Shown here: positions 10,981 to 22,723 of the stretch, piece by piece | How positions within the stretch are numbered: the first letter of the stretch is position 1 | Layout: the number at the start of each line of letters is the position of its first letter | Source of the DNA: Nereocystis luetkeana | Taxonomy: Eukaryota; Sar; Phaeophyceae; Laminariales; Laminariaceae | DNA: 64,000 nucleotides | Reading direction: 5' to 3' | NCBI GenBank assembly: GCA_031213475.1 | Contig: JARUPZ010000019.1 | Span: forward strand, 6,051,357-6,115,356 | Made by a program: the position numbers and the translations under genes | The notes under the pieces: model-generated | Seen by the model: the letters and a program-made list of their open reading frames with translations, nothing else | Told to the model about the DNA's origin: nothing | The model's database searches: none

Positions 10981-11976
10981 CACCCCAATATTTTGCAACC
11001 CCGTGCGCGTGGTGGCGATATCATACTTTGCCTAGGGGTTCGTAGCCAATGGAATTATTGCCCGTCGGGTTGCGCGTACGTGTGTGCAATGGCTCTTCGG
11101 AGTGGATAGAAGAGAGAATACTTGGTATGCAATGTTTCAAGAAATCGCCTTTCGGATGAGGCGCTTTTCTCTCTTTCAATGCATCTGGGTTGCTGACGCG
11201 TGTGTGTTGTGCTTGTCGTATCCAGTACGACGGCATTGGCATCGTGCGTTTGGTCTGCTCTCCTTCGTACTGCGTTGCGAAATACAGTATCTCTTGTGCC
11301 GTATTTTTTATGACAATATGTGTTGTATCTCTCTCTACGTTTGGTGAAGAATCGACACGGACACTGGGTGTGCTGCTGGATGTCGACGGGTAGAAATAAG
11401 GGTTTGATGTGAACAACACACACACATTTACACATACTTTTCCTCCTGTGACGAACCACAGGAACATTAGGTATATATACCTGGTTGCCCCCCCCCCCCC
11501 ACCGTATTCCAGCTTTGGCCCTGTCTGTGGGGTGAAAATATCCGTAAGACGAGGATAGACACATACGTGAAGGGTAAGCATCTTCCCTGCGCGACGAGGG
11601 ATGGGGATAGATACATACCAGGTACCTGGTACTACGTAGCTCGAGGTTTGACTCCGTATTTTGTTCCCTATTTTTCAGCTGATACTTTTTAGGTCCTTCT
11701 TTTCCAGAGTTGAGTGTTTTAGTATTGACAGTACTGATCTGACGTGTATTACCTGGTAGAATGAACCGGCTTCTGTCCGTATATGTGTCTGTTAATGGAC
11801 GTTGTGGGGTGCTTTTGCTTTCCCTTCCTGCTTGTTTGGTTGGCGATGCCCTGCTCGGGGGGCTCTATAAACCAGGGAGATGGGAGGGGCGGCGCGGTCA
11901 TGACGATCGGGCTTTGAAGCCGATGGGCCACTAAAAGACGACTGAAATATACATACACTACCACGAGTATAATTCA

Positions 11977-12069
11977 CCCTTTTAAAACTGCAAGTCCCGT
12001 TTTGGGGGGACATTACTTAGAAATTGACTGGTTTATCCCCAAAACGGGACCACAGTCTAAAAAGGGTTA
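11977..12069. mobile_element. TTAA piggyBac-like MITE, copy 2
   Basis: CCCTTTTAAAACTGCAAGTC at the left and AAAAAGGGTTA at the right; inner FFT-like GGGGACA/TTATCCCC arms are partly eroded. Confidence 0.65.
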
Positions 12070-13744
12070 CCAACTACCTGTGGTGCTGTGGTATCCCTTC
12101 AACTGTATACTTGGTACCAGGCAGGGCACATGTTCATTTTTTTTTACGTATCTTGAGAAAGGAGGAGCATATACTGCCTGTAGTTCACTTGCTACTCGCT
12201 TTTTCTGAATATCTAGAGGATGCCTTTTTTTGCGAAGTATATACTCGTACGCTCGTACACGTTGCTGTATGTACGGCAAATAAAATGTTTTGTTTCTGTT
12301 TACGGTACGTCGTATACGAATGAAGGCATACTTCGAAGTATATATAATGCCGTTGGTTGCTTTGTTGAGTTCAAGCGCGCTTCATTATTGTTTTTTTTTG
12401 TGTTTCGCGTCCTAGAGTACCAAATAGATGTCGACACTATATAGACTAAACCACACAATATGATACCAGGTATCTCTTTGAAAAAAATGTGGACGATAAA
12501 AGACAGCCCGCGCCGAGGATGCTGTGGGCAGAACGTGGAAACGCGCATAGCAGCGTGAAAAAAAAAGACACGCTCGTTGGCGGCTTTTGGAGACACGCCG
12601 TTGCTCACAAAAAAACTCTCAGTTTTTTTGTTTTTCCAGAACCTTTACTTCTGCTGCACGTGACTGATGGAGCTTATTCCGTGAGCAGCGTGAGAGATAA
12701 CGAAGACTGAACGGAGTACTGTGTATGGGAAGGGTGGATGCACCGGCCGCGGGAGGTGTCACTGTGCTGTGTTTTCCCACACTAATACGAGTATACGAGA
12801 AGAGCTGTGGCTCAAAGATGGGGATGTGGTGTATTGTACAGCCGGGCCCGGAGGAGAAGGATACCAACACCCCCCTAGAATAGCCAGCCCCTGTGCAACT
12901 ATTAGGAGGAGTCCAGTTCAAGTATCATGACTCGACTATTGAACGCAAGCTTCGCCACGGAAAACAGGAGAAAACGATAACAACATGAATCTATCATCAC
13001 CGCTTAACCACCCAGACCTGCCTACCTTACGTTTTCAGAGAAGATACGTGGAGTAAAGCATACCGGTAATATCTAACGATCCGAGAACGATCCAATTTTT
13101 TATTAATATTTATGCTGGCGCGGATAATAAAGATCAGCCAGGAGGGTTGTCTCGAAACACTACTTGTACTGACTACAGTAGTGGTTATTATTCGATAGAT
13201 AGATAAATAGATAGATGCATCTCCTTCCTTCCTGCTCCCGACGAGATGGCTGCACACCGATAGCTATGCGCCGGCCTTTCGTAGCGAGACTTGTCGCCAC
13301 TGTTTTACTATTATTACTGTTTGTATCTCGCACTTTACGATGATAGTATAGCTATGCACCGACCCTACGTAGCGACACAGGTAGTAGGTGTTGCCACTGT
13401 AATGGAATAATGGTGGTTCTAACTTATATTATACCTGGTATAATATACTGATACTTACTAACAGCGTACGCATTTCTGTGGACTTTGCACCTATCTGGTC
13501 ATCAACCAATAATATGTACCAGGTACCAGGTACGTGCGAGTACTCAGTCGTATTAATAGTATACGAGTGCTATCCGGATCTCGAATGTGCTCGCACGTCC
13601 GCAGTGCGTTACTCGATACTGCCCGCTCTCGTGCCGTGCAACCCCGTGCCCGTGCGCTCTGTCTTCACATTACACTGGAAAAGTCGAAAACACGATGGGT
13701 GGATACGTATCCAACGGGCGAAAAGCTCAGTCTTTTCTCTCTTC

Positions 13745-13995
13745 TTTTTTCACCTTTTTTTTTTTTTTTTTTTTGCTCATCCCATTTATTATCTTCGCAC
13801 ATCTTCTTCTCTCTCTCCTTCCAACTCGTAACTCAGATCCGGGGTCACATATTAATAGCAGGCTCTTCTACCCCCTTCCCGCTACGGTACGTGCCTTCAT
13901 TTTTATCGCGAGAAGATTTCAGCCTTTTCTTCCCCCGTCGACTCGCATCGAATTGTGCCTACCCACGCTGCAAGGCGCTCTCAACAATAATAAAC
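13745..13995 (-). mobile_element. SINE group B, headless
   Basis: Body matches 60465-60720 nearly base for base (GGCACAATTCGATGCGAGTC, CCGGATCTGAGTTACGA). The tail lies in the T-run at 13757-13774. Confidence 0.7.
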
Positions 13996-14040
13996 AATAT
14001 CCAATCAAATTCTACTACTACAGTTGTATACAGTAGGTTG

Positions 14041-14095
14041 TCCCCCATTATATCTAAGTAGTTTGCCCCCCCAAAACGGGGCTGCAGTCCTAAAA
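14041..14095. mobile_element. TTAA piggyBac-like MITE, partial copy
   Basis: Right half only: AAGTAGTTTGCCCCCCCAAA then GGGGCTGCAGTCCTAAAA. Confidence 0.5.
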
Positions 14096-14285
14096 ACTTC
14101 CTGGTCAGTTTGCAAGTTTCGTTTGTTCACAGCAGCACATCATTCATCAAGGCCTCGGAAAAGATCGTGCAAAGATTCGAGATTCGTGTCGATTTTTTTT
14201 TTACTCCCGGTTCCCGGTGCATGTCGTGATCCGTGATCCTCTCTCTTTCGGCTTCCCCGTTTCCCTTTTCGTAATCCTCTTACAG

Positions 14286-15245
14286 CACCTTGGAACTCCC
14301 CGATGTGGTTTCAGTAAGGCTTTCAGTAACGTGAACAATTGTTACCTGGATCAGCACCGAACGGCGGGGCTAGCGGCTACAAGCGCGATGATCGGAACCT
14401 ACCATGGGTGAGAACCGAACTAATGGCCTTTCCTATTCCCTAAACGCGAAAGCCTAGGTTTCTGAAGCCACGGCTTACCCCCTAGTAGTGTTGTCGTTGT
14501 TGACGTGTTTATTTGTTTTTTGCTCTTTCTGGTCTTCGTCGCACCTCCTTCGGGGCGGTGGAATGGCGAAAAGTGGAACGGTGGGCCTGGGTTCGAGACC
14601 GTCGGCCGCCCTCTCGCTACGTTTTCGCACGACGTCCAACTGGCCGCCTCGATAGTAAGACAATAGACTGGGCGAACGACAGCTCACCCCGAGTCGAAGT
14701 CTCTGCTCGCCTGCTTCTCGCGTCCGTGCTGCAGCTGTCGTAAACGTATGTTTACTGAGTTCCTTTAGCCTGATGATCGCAGAGTGTTCGTGAGATCGAT
14801 CACACCAGTACCGCGCGCACCGTGCTTTCGACCACTGATGCTTACCAGTATATATACCAGCAGGTAACACATACCAGCATACTCGTACTGGTATATACCA
14901 GGTACAACAAGGCAACACCTTACTACTGCTGTACCAGTGTAGGTACGAGTATACCAAACCATTATGGCCGTCAATATTGGGACCGTTTCGCCTCCGTATT
15001 GTTAATGATATCTGTACCCAATGTAAATGGTACTTACATTTTTCGTAGCGGGGCATCCGCTGTGCTGTGTACTCTTACGTACCAGGTACCAGGTACCAAG
15101 TACCTGGTACCTGGTATGGAGTAAGCAAAAGCGGCTCTTCAACTCTGTGTGTGACAGCGACCCGGGCGCCCCTTACGTAGTAATTGCCTTGCCTGGGTAT
15201 GATGTGAAGATGTTGCTCGAGTACGTTCAGACAACGAGTTATTAG
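14286..15245 (+). CDS. Candidate 3-exon gene end, family unknown
   Basis: Three stretches read like protein and join in phase: 14286-14407 (HLGTPRCGFSKAFSNV ... TSAMIGTYHG), 14489-14654 (VVVVDVFICFLLFLVFVAPP, then NGGPGFETVGRPLATFSHDV) and 15126-15245 (QKRLFNSVCDSDPGAPYVVI, LPGYDVKMLLEYVQTTSY, TAG). Splice sites are CTTACAG, GTGAGA, CTAGTAG, GTAAGA and AAG; the last acceptor is weak. A hydrophobic segment of about 18 residues could be a membrane helix. I do not recognise the family and no 5' end is visible. A GTACCTGG-rich stretch lies in the second intron. This could still be a chance open stretch. Confidence 0.3.
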
Positions 15246-15470
15246 CAGGTACGGCAGCAGTACCCGGTACCTTGGGATACCTTACGTAGCCAGCCAGAAA
15301 ACGTTCTGTTTTGCGCATCTGCGGAAGTATATACTGTACTGCGCATATGTCCGTCTCTCTTTCCGCACGTACTCTGCCCGCGTCTCTCTCTTTTCACGTT
15401 GCTGCACTCTTGTCTCTCTTTTCACGCTGCTGTACTCTCTCTTCCTCTCTCTTCAAGCCCCTGGATACAT

Positions 15471-15558
15471 ACTTTTAGAACTGCAGTCACAACTTGGGGA
15501 CAAACCACTCGGATTCCAAATAATTTGTCCCCTAAACCGCAGTTCGTACAAGGGTTTA
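15471..15558. mobile_element. TTAA piggyBac-like MITE, diverged copy
   Basis: CTTTTAGAACTGCAGTCACA at the left, TTTGTCCCCTAAACCGCAGT at the right, then AAGGGTTTA. Confidence 0.6.
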
Positions 15559-15657
15559 TTTTGGGACGTTGTGGTACAGTCTACGTACAGCAGTCATAGA
15601 TAAGTGTACGTCGCCACCTAAAAATCGACAAAGTGTGTCTCGTCGACTTGTCAATAG

Positions 15658-15689
<32 letters not shown>

Positions 15690-15699
15690 CTCTCATTTA

Positions 15700-16850
15700 C
15701 TCTTGAATCAAGGTCCGTATAACTCTCAAATGGAGGAGTCCGTGGGTCATACAAAGGTGCTGGAGCCCTACAGCAGGAGGATCCGAAACGCCACGAAATA
15801 AACAAAAATCGGGTTGGAAGCACGACGCTTCCCACTTCTCGCATGAAAACACACACAAGATGAAGAAGGCGCACACATGAGATGAAATCAATGTGCCATC
15901 TGAGCTAACGTGGCCGCGGGTATCCACTCGACCACAGCGTATAAACCCCGCCTTCCCACAACGAACCGACTCGTGTCTACCGACTCACTTAAGCGGATGC
16001 TGTCTGGAGTGCTGCCCGCACCCGTACGAAACACACGGTAGTCGTGAACACAGAGAGGAGCACGCCTGCCGTCTGGGGTGCTGCTGGAGTTACGGCTCGT
16101 GGGCATGTAGTGAAAAAAGGAGCAATCGAACCAAAAACCACCATACCAATATCAACGATCGCCACTTCTTCCCGGACTGTCTGACAAGGTGCAGCACAGT
16201 TATCATACCACGCCCCTGATAATTGCTGGAGGTCGTTCCCCATGAAGGGTATACAGCACTACATCGACCAGTGACGTAAAATAACAGGTGCTAGAGCCTA
16301 CCAGGTAGTAAACAATCCAGAAAAAAAACGATGATTGCTGCTCTCGTGATGGTGTGCGCGCCGGCCGTGGGTCTCCGTGTGCCGTCCTACTGCCGGTCTC
16401 CGTGGTCGCCTCATCGCCTTAGCCCACTCGGCCCGCTTCTTCGCACGTGCTTTCGTTACCACTGCCTTCCAGTCGGTTTCCCTTCTCCCCCGTCTAGTCT
16501 CCCCTCCTCCTGCGTCGCCGAATCCAGGCTCATGCCAGTGCAGTTAGCCTAGGCGTAGTGGTGTCGCCTGCTTCCACGCATGGACATCCCGATTGGGCAT
16601 TGCTGCTCTGCCATTTCTGCCTAAAAAAGACCCGCGAATCGTAGGTGTCCGTGCCTGACGCGCTACCTACGACCCAACTCTACTTCCGCGCCTAAGCCTC
16701 GCGGCCACACGCAGCGAGCAGCAAGAAGGCATCACTCGTTGAGGGCGAGTCCGGCCTTACACCTGCCAGAAAGACCTACCCCACCCGCTGTAAGCCTGGT
16801 TGGGCATGCCTCGCAGCATGCTTCGCCGAGGCCGCAAGGAGAACAAGGTC
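15700..16850 (+). repeat. Dispersed repeat D1, copy 1
   Basis: Contains AGTCCGGCCTTACACCTGCC, GAAAGACCTACCCCAC, CCGATTGGGCATTGCTGCTC and AGGTGCTGGAGCCCTACAG. All recur in inverted orientation at 55080-56300. Roughly 1.1 kb, non-coding; family not recognised. Confidence 0.65.
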
Positions 16851-16951
16851 GTAGTACTACTGCTGTATTATAGTGGTATTATACCTGGTAGTCTGTAGTA
16901 GTACAGTAGTAGTAGTAGTTAATGCGAGTATTAAAAGTAGAATGTACTGTA

Positions 16952-17064
16952 GTATTTCGGGGGGCCATATTAAATAGGGGACCTACCGTACACACAAAAC
17001 CTCTATACTCCGCTATTTTCACTAACAATGTTTAGTCCTATTTACTATCAGGTATGCCCCCCCT
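16952..17064. mobile_element. Palindromic GGGGGACC MITE, copy 4
   Basis: Diverged copy starting TATTTCGGGGGGCCAT; the right arm ends GTATGCCCCCCC. Confidence 0.65.
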
Positions 17065-17799
17065 GGTACCTGGCAATATGCAGGCTGTGGGGGTCGATCT
17101 TCGCTTTCGTCAAGACATATTGAGCCATTTAATAAATCTCAGCGGAGTTGTCACGTGGATTTTACGAACAGCAACAAAACCAGGGCGAATTGTATTACCC
17201 CTTTTCAAACGTAGCGTGATTGCTCCCTTGGTAGCAGCAGTAGTATAATGTAGTATTCATAGTAGGAGTAGGGCGGAGAAGGGAGATGACACCGGCAGCA
17301 GCAGGTATGTAGCAGCTTGCAGCAGTCCGGGACGCGGAGAAGAACCGAGGGACAAAAAAATGCGGAATCGCAAGGAGAGACTAATTGTATTCGTATCTAT
17401 TAATAATACTCGACTCAGAGTTAAGAGTTACACCAGGTAGAAATTGCTACTGCTGTAGTACTATATAATACGAGCTAGGAGTGGAGCTCGACGACGGACA
17501 CAAAAGCTTGAAGAACTTTCTGGGAAGAATCTGGAGAACTGGACTCAAGGAAATTGTGGACGCACGCAAAGACTGACGATCGAGGCACGGCCAGCAACCG
17601 TGATCTGCGAGACGGGCTGACCAGATCCTACGGGTTACGAGTGCTTCGGCGGGACGTTTCCTGGGTTAGTCCTCTAGGATTGGGATGAAAAGAAGCAAGA
17701 TCAAGGCTTGGCACCCTGCTCCCGCTTGTAACCCGACCCCTGGTGAGGTCAGCTCTCCCAGCTGGCCAGCTCCCTGACACGAAGTATATACTACAGCTG

Positions 17800-17907
17800 T
17801 TACCGGGGACCATTGTATTTAGGACCACATACTGTTAGAAAAGGTAGGTAAGTAGATAGTTTTTCGTGTGTGCCGTAGGTCCTATTTACTATGGTCCCCC
17901 GTATTAG
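17800..17907. mobile_element. Palindromic GGGGGACC MITE, copy 5
   Basis: Starts TTACCGGGGACCATTG and ends ATGGTCCCCCGTATTA; moderately diverged. Confidence 0.75.
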
Positions 17908-18324
17908 TACCTGGTGTTGAGGCCAGGCCGAAATCACCCTAGTACGAAGTACAGCAGTGTGTTTATATTATGAAAACAAATCCCCCCAGAAACGGAATGA
18001 AACAGAAGGAGAGCATGGCGCCCAAAGGCGCAAAACCGGAAAGGAACAAGCACACACATTTACAGAACGATACTTTCGCAAAACACCCTCATCACACAAC
18101 ACGCACTTACAGGCACGCAGGCAGGCATACAAACACACCTATTGGCGCGCTGCCGTTCTGACTCCCTCCCTCCTTCCATCCCTCCCTCCGTCCCTCCCTC
18201 CCCTCCTTCCCTCCCTCCCTTATCCTCTCCGATTTTTTTAATTTTTTTATTTCGTCGTTCCTGTCTGCTGTTCTCATGCTCCATCAAAATTCGACGGTGT
18301 GGATTGGACGACAACAACAAAAAG

Positions 18325-18500
18325 TGTGCGCATATGGTGTAACCTGGACGGGTGCGGCTTTCTGTGTGTCCTGGCGACGTGGGGCATGCTGCTCTACTCA
18401 GTCTATGTCGTATCCTTCGTCCTGCTCAGGCCAACGCCCTTCGAGGAGTGCTTAACGGTGCCGAAGGTCATCACCTCCCTGGCCTTCGCTGCCTTGGCCG
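18325..18500 (+). CDS. DHHC exon: first membrane segment
   Basis: Encodes [19 protein letters not shown], then [14 protein letters not shown] and [11 protein letters not shown]: the short cytosolic start, TM1 and most of TM2. The donor is GTACGT (phase 1). The 5' edge is set at an AG at 18323-18324 but is uncertain, because the frame stays open upstream with no ATG. Confidence 0.7.
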
Positions 18501-19852
18501 GTACGTTAGGAGGACTAACCGTAGTGGTGATGGTAGTAGGGGTGGGGGCGGGGGTGTTGATGAGGGTATCGGTGTGGGTGTTGGTGGCGTTCGTTATGGT
18601 GTTGGTGTTGGTGTTGGTGTTGGTGTTGTTGGTGGGGCTGGTGTTGGGGTTGGTATTGGTGCTGCTTTTGGTGAAAATGCTGTTGGTGTTGCTGTTGCTG
18701 CTGCTGCTGTGTTACAACACCATCACGTCTACACCTCGCGGAGCTCGATGCGTGCGGCGTGCTTTCCTCCTGGGACCCCACGTACCACGCAGGCGGTGTG
18801 CTGAGAGTTAGAGAGCTCTGAAGTGTACCATGTACAACAGGGTGCTATCTATACCTGCACGAAGTTACGAGTGCTGGTTTGATCACCAGGCACTTTTTTT
18901 TTTTTTTTATAGTCATCACTTTTACTTTCCGGCCTAACTCATACCTGGTAGGAGGTTTTACCCTCAGCGACCTTCTGGACAAGCCGTGGTCACAGGTGTC
19001 GTCCCTTCCCCCCCCCGGTACGTGCCTTTATTTTTTGTCGCGCATAGGGTTCAGCATTCCCACGGCTCGTCGATTTTCATCGAATGTAGCTAACTCACGC
19101 TCTCGCGCTTTCCGCCAATCATTTTTTTTATGCAAGAAAAAGTCCCTACGAGCATGCACTCGGTGGGACTTGAACCCAAAAATTGGTCTTGATAGGCACG
19201 CGGACCACCTACCAAGCCACCGGGGACGCCACCTGGTGAATAAAAATTGTTCGCGACTCTGGTACATTCCCTTCCCTCCCGCCCCTGCCATCCCTTTCTC
19301 CCCCCCCCCCCCTTTCCCCCCCCCCCCGATCCGACTACAGCCATGCATGACAATGAGTACACCCCCCCCCCCCCGATCCCCCCCGACCCTATTCGATATA
19401 CCCCTTGCCTTGTACCGGGATGCATTGTATTTTTTCCCCCTCGGAAACAGGTGTCGCCGCGACCGCGCACGTGCGAACGATGCTTACGGACCCGGGGTCG
19501 GTTCCGCGCCACGCGACACCTTTGCCCGAAGCTTCGCCATCCGGCCACGACGTCGGCGGGGGCGGAGGCGGTGGCAGCAGTAGCAGCGGCCCCGCCGGCT
19601 TGGGGAGCGGCTTGGGGAGCGGCCTCCGAGAAAATGGAACCGGGGTTGGGGGTGCGGGGGGGGGGGGGGGGGCAGGACGAGGAGGAGGAGGAGGATGTTG
19701 AGACGAGCCGCCTGACGACGTCTACGTCTTCTGGAGGCCCGTTATTGTCGGCTTCTTCTGGAGGGGTGATGGCGGCAGGGGGTGGGGCTAGTGTGGCCGA
19801 GGCGGGGGGGGAAGGGATGAGGGCCAGGGTCCAGGTGGTGTCGTTTGACGAG

Positions 19853-19885
<33 letters not shown>

Positions 19886-22689
19886 CAGCAGCAGCAGCGT
19901 GTGGTGAAGTGGTGTTACAAGTGAGAACGAACGGCGTTTTTTCTTTTCGCCTTGTTTTTTTTTTGTTCGCCCCTCCTCCGGCTCGAGACGATACAGCTAC
20001 GCGTCGTGAAAATCCGATAATACGTATGTACAGCAGTGTCACATCACGAACCGGCTGTACGTAGGGAGTACCTTTTTTCTTTTTAGGGTTTGAAAGTCTA
20101 AAGCATGTGTCAGGTTCTCCTTGCTTCTTGCACCACTTGCCAGGCGGGTTTTACGTAGGGAGTACTTTTTTTTTTTAGGGTTTGAAAGTCTTAAGCATGT
20201 GTCAGGTTCTCCTCGCTTCTCGCACCACTTGCCGGGAGGATTTTACGTACGCCTTCAAGCCCCCCCCCTGTTTGAGCAGTATTACGGGGGACCATAGTTA
20301 ATAGGACCTACGTTATACACAAAAAATATGTATCTTTATCTATTTTTTCTAACAACATTTGGTCCTATTAACTATGGTCCCCCGGATTATATACCCACGG
20401 TGGTTGGGGCCCACCGCTTTTTGGGTCACAACTATTTTCCGACCGGTTGATTCAGTTCATCGTCGAGAAATTACCGGTTGTCATTTCAATAGTACTTTTT
20501 TACTGCACGAGTACTACATTGAATTTAGGAGTACTCTTGATGCGTAAAAACGTTGGTCGAGTTTGAGCGAACAAAAAAACTCCGGGGTCATGCCTTGGGA
20601 GGTGAGATATTGAGGCCCTCATGTGAGAAAATAAGGCAAACACCACGACCGTTGGATTGCTCTCCTTACACCTCCATTCCGAGAAAATTCCCGGGGCGGT
20701 CGAGACTATAGGGGGGTGGGGTCAGGGCTGTGTATGATAGGGTGTGAATTCAAGTAAATTTCAACCATTTCTTTGGAGCTGGGGCCAATAGGTTCTAAAA
20801 TGGTTGACATGTTCTTGGGTTTCTCGCGACGAAAACATAGTTGTAGTAGTATTATTTCTTGACTGACGGGTGTGACGCCATCGTCAACACAAGCCTCTCA
20901 CTGTCTCTCCCAGTTATTAATCATTCCGAGAACTTTCCCAGCCGATCGGTGTTAACTAAGGGTATGAATGCGTTTAATTTTTTTCAAGTCCGAAGTATGT
21001 TTGAACCATTTTGTTTTTGTCGGAAATTATCCAAAACATATCTGCCATGACGGTTTGAACTATACTTCGCTGTTTCGAGAAAAAAAGCGTTTGTACGTGG
21101 TACATGTGGTTGACTGTTTCATGACAGCATGGTATTTAATAGTCCTACGCTTGGCTGGTAGGTGAGACGCCTTCAAGCCCCCTACAAACCCTCATGACAT
21201 GCTCATTCCGAGAAATTCCGAGAAATTTCCCAGGTGATCGGGGTTAAGGTTTCAGGATTCAAAGTCCAATGTAACTCAACTGTTTTTTTTTTTTGTCGAA
21301 ACTCGGCCAAAATCTAGACCCTGAGGATTAAAAATATTTTACCTGACTTTTTTCGCCACAAAAGGGTAAAAAAAAAAGCTCAACTTGCCTGGTAATGTAA
21401 TTTTTTTTCAAGTTTCTCACACGAGAAAATGGCTGTCGCAATACGCCCCGACTGGCAGGTGCGACGCCTTCAAGCCTCCTCGTGCGCATCACTGCAGCCT
21501 TTGCCAGAGGTGCATCGTCAAGATGGACCACCACTGTCCGTGGGTCAACAACTGCGTCGGCGTCGGCAACCAGAAACTGTTCTTGCTCTTCTGCGCCTAC
21601 ACCTCCTCCCTCTGCGTGTGAGTACGTACTGTACACGTACAAGGTTTCCTTCCAGGTACATGCTATTACGGGGGACCGTAGTTGATAGGACCTATGGTCT
21701 ACATAAAAACCTACCAGGGTATATATTTAACCATCTTTACTATTAATAACAATGGTTGGTCCTGTTAACTATGGCCCCCCGTATTGCCGGGTACATGTTA
21801 CCAGGTATACCGTATCCGTACTCAATTATGATACTTGTGTAATAGTAGGCCAACATTGTCTCCCTCTTTCCTGGCGTTCGCACGCCTCGCGGGGGAAAAG
21901 GAGAGGGAAGGAGGGGGGACGGGGGGGGGGGACGGGGGGGGGGTGTACTCATTATCATGCATCGCCGTAGTCGTATGGCCATGGGCTGGGGGAGAGGGGA
22001 TGATCAAGATTTGTCTGTGTGTTGTTCTTTCTCGTTTAGGCTGCTTCTGTGGCGTTTCACGTTGTACGGGCAGAGGGTAGAGCTGACCGAACGCAAGGAC
22101 CCCGGCTGGGACCCAGGCCAAATGAACGAGGCTCACATTCCCGGGAATGCTCCGCGTGTGTATCATAGCGTGGCTGCAGTGTTTACGCGACGATGGTCCT
22201 TTTCGGCTGTTATTGCACGAACTCAACTTACCTGTGCGGTTGTGATTTGTGCTTACGCTTTTCTTTTTTTTTTCTCCCCCTCTTTTTTTTCCTCCTTTTT
22301 TTGCTCCACCTCAGGTTTGCCCTTTTGATAGAAGGCGTTGTTTTGGTGGTGATCGGGGACGACGCGCAGAAGGAGGCGTGTCGACTGACCCCGGGGGACC
22401 ACGTTGCAACGGTGGCACTATCCGCCATGTCGATACTGTTCGGCCTTTTTACTTGCTGCATGGCGTTCGACCAGTGCTCGGTGGCCTCCACCAACCAGAC
22501 CAAGATTGACAGGTTAGGGCCTTGTGTTTTGTGCTTTCCTGGGTTGGGTTGGGTTGGGTTTGGTTGGTATGGGTTGGGCTTGGTTGAGCTGTAGTGGGCT
22601 GTCCTATCCTGTCTATTGCGCCGCTGAAGCCCTAATATCATGTACCCGAATCAACGCACAACTTTTTGCTTCCTGACCCCCCCCCCCCC

Positions 22690-22723
<34 letters not shown>

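Larger units (their letters stand above)
6027..14285. other. Gene-poor, repeat-filled interval
   Basis: Between the NAGS stop and the candidate at 14286 I see only repeats (CTTG array, G-run-linked copies, GCTTT satellite, MITEs, CGGGT hairpin, headless SINE) and unremarkable AT-richer DNA. Short segments at 8290-8340 and 12785-12860 (frame ELWLKDGDVVYCTAGPGGEG) look faintly coding but lack partners. Confidence 0.5.
15246..18324. other. Intergenic interval with repeats
   Basis: Holds a TTAA MITE, a TTG repeat (15658-15690), repeat D1, and two GGGGGACC MITEs. The 5' exon(s) and promoter of the DHHC gene should lie towards its right end but cannot be placed. Confidence 0.5.
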
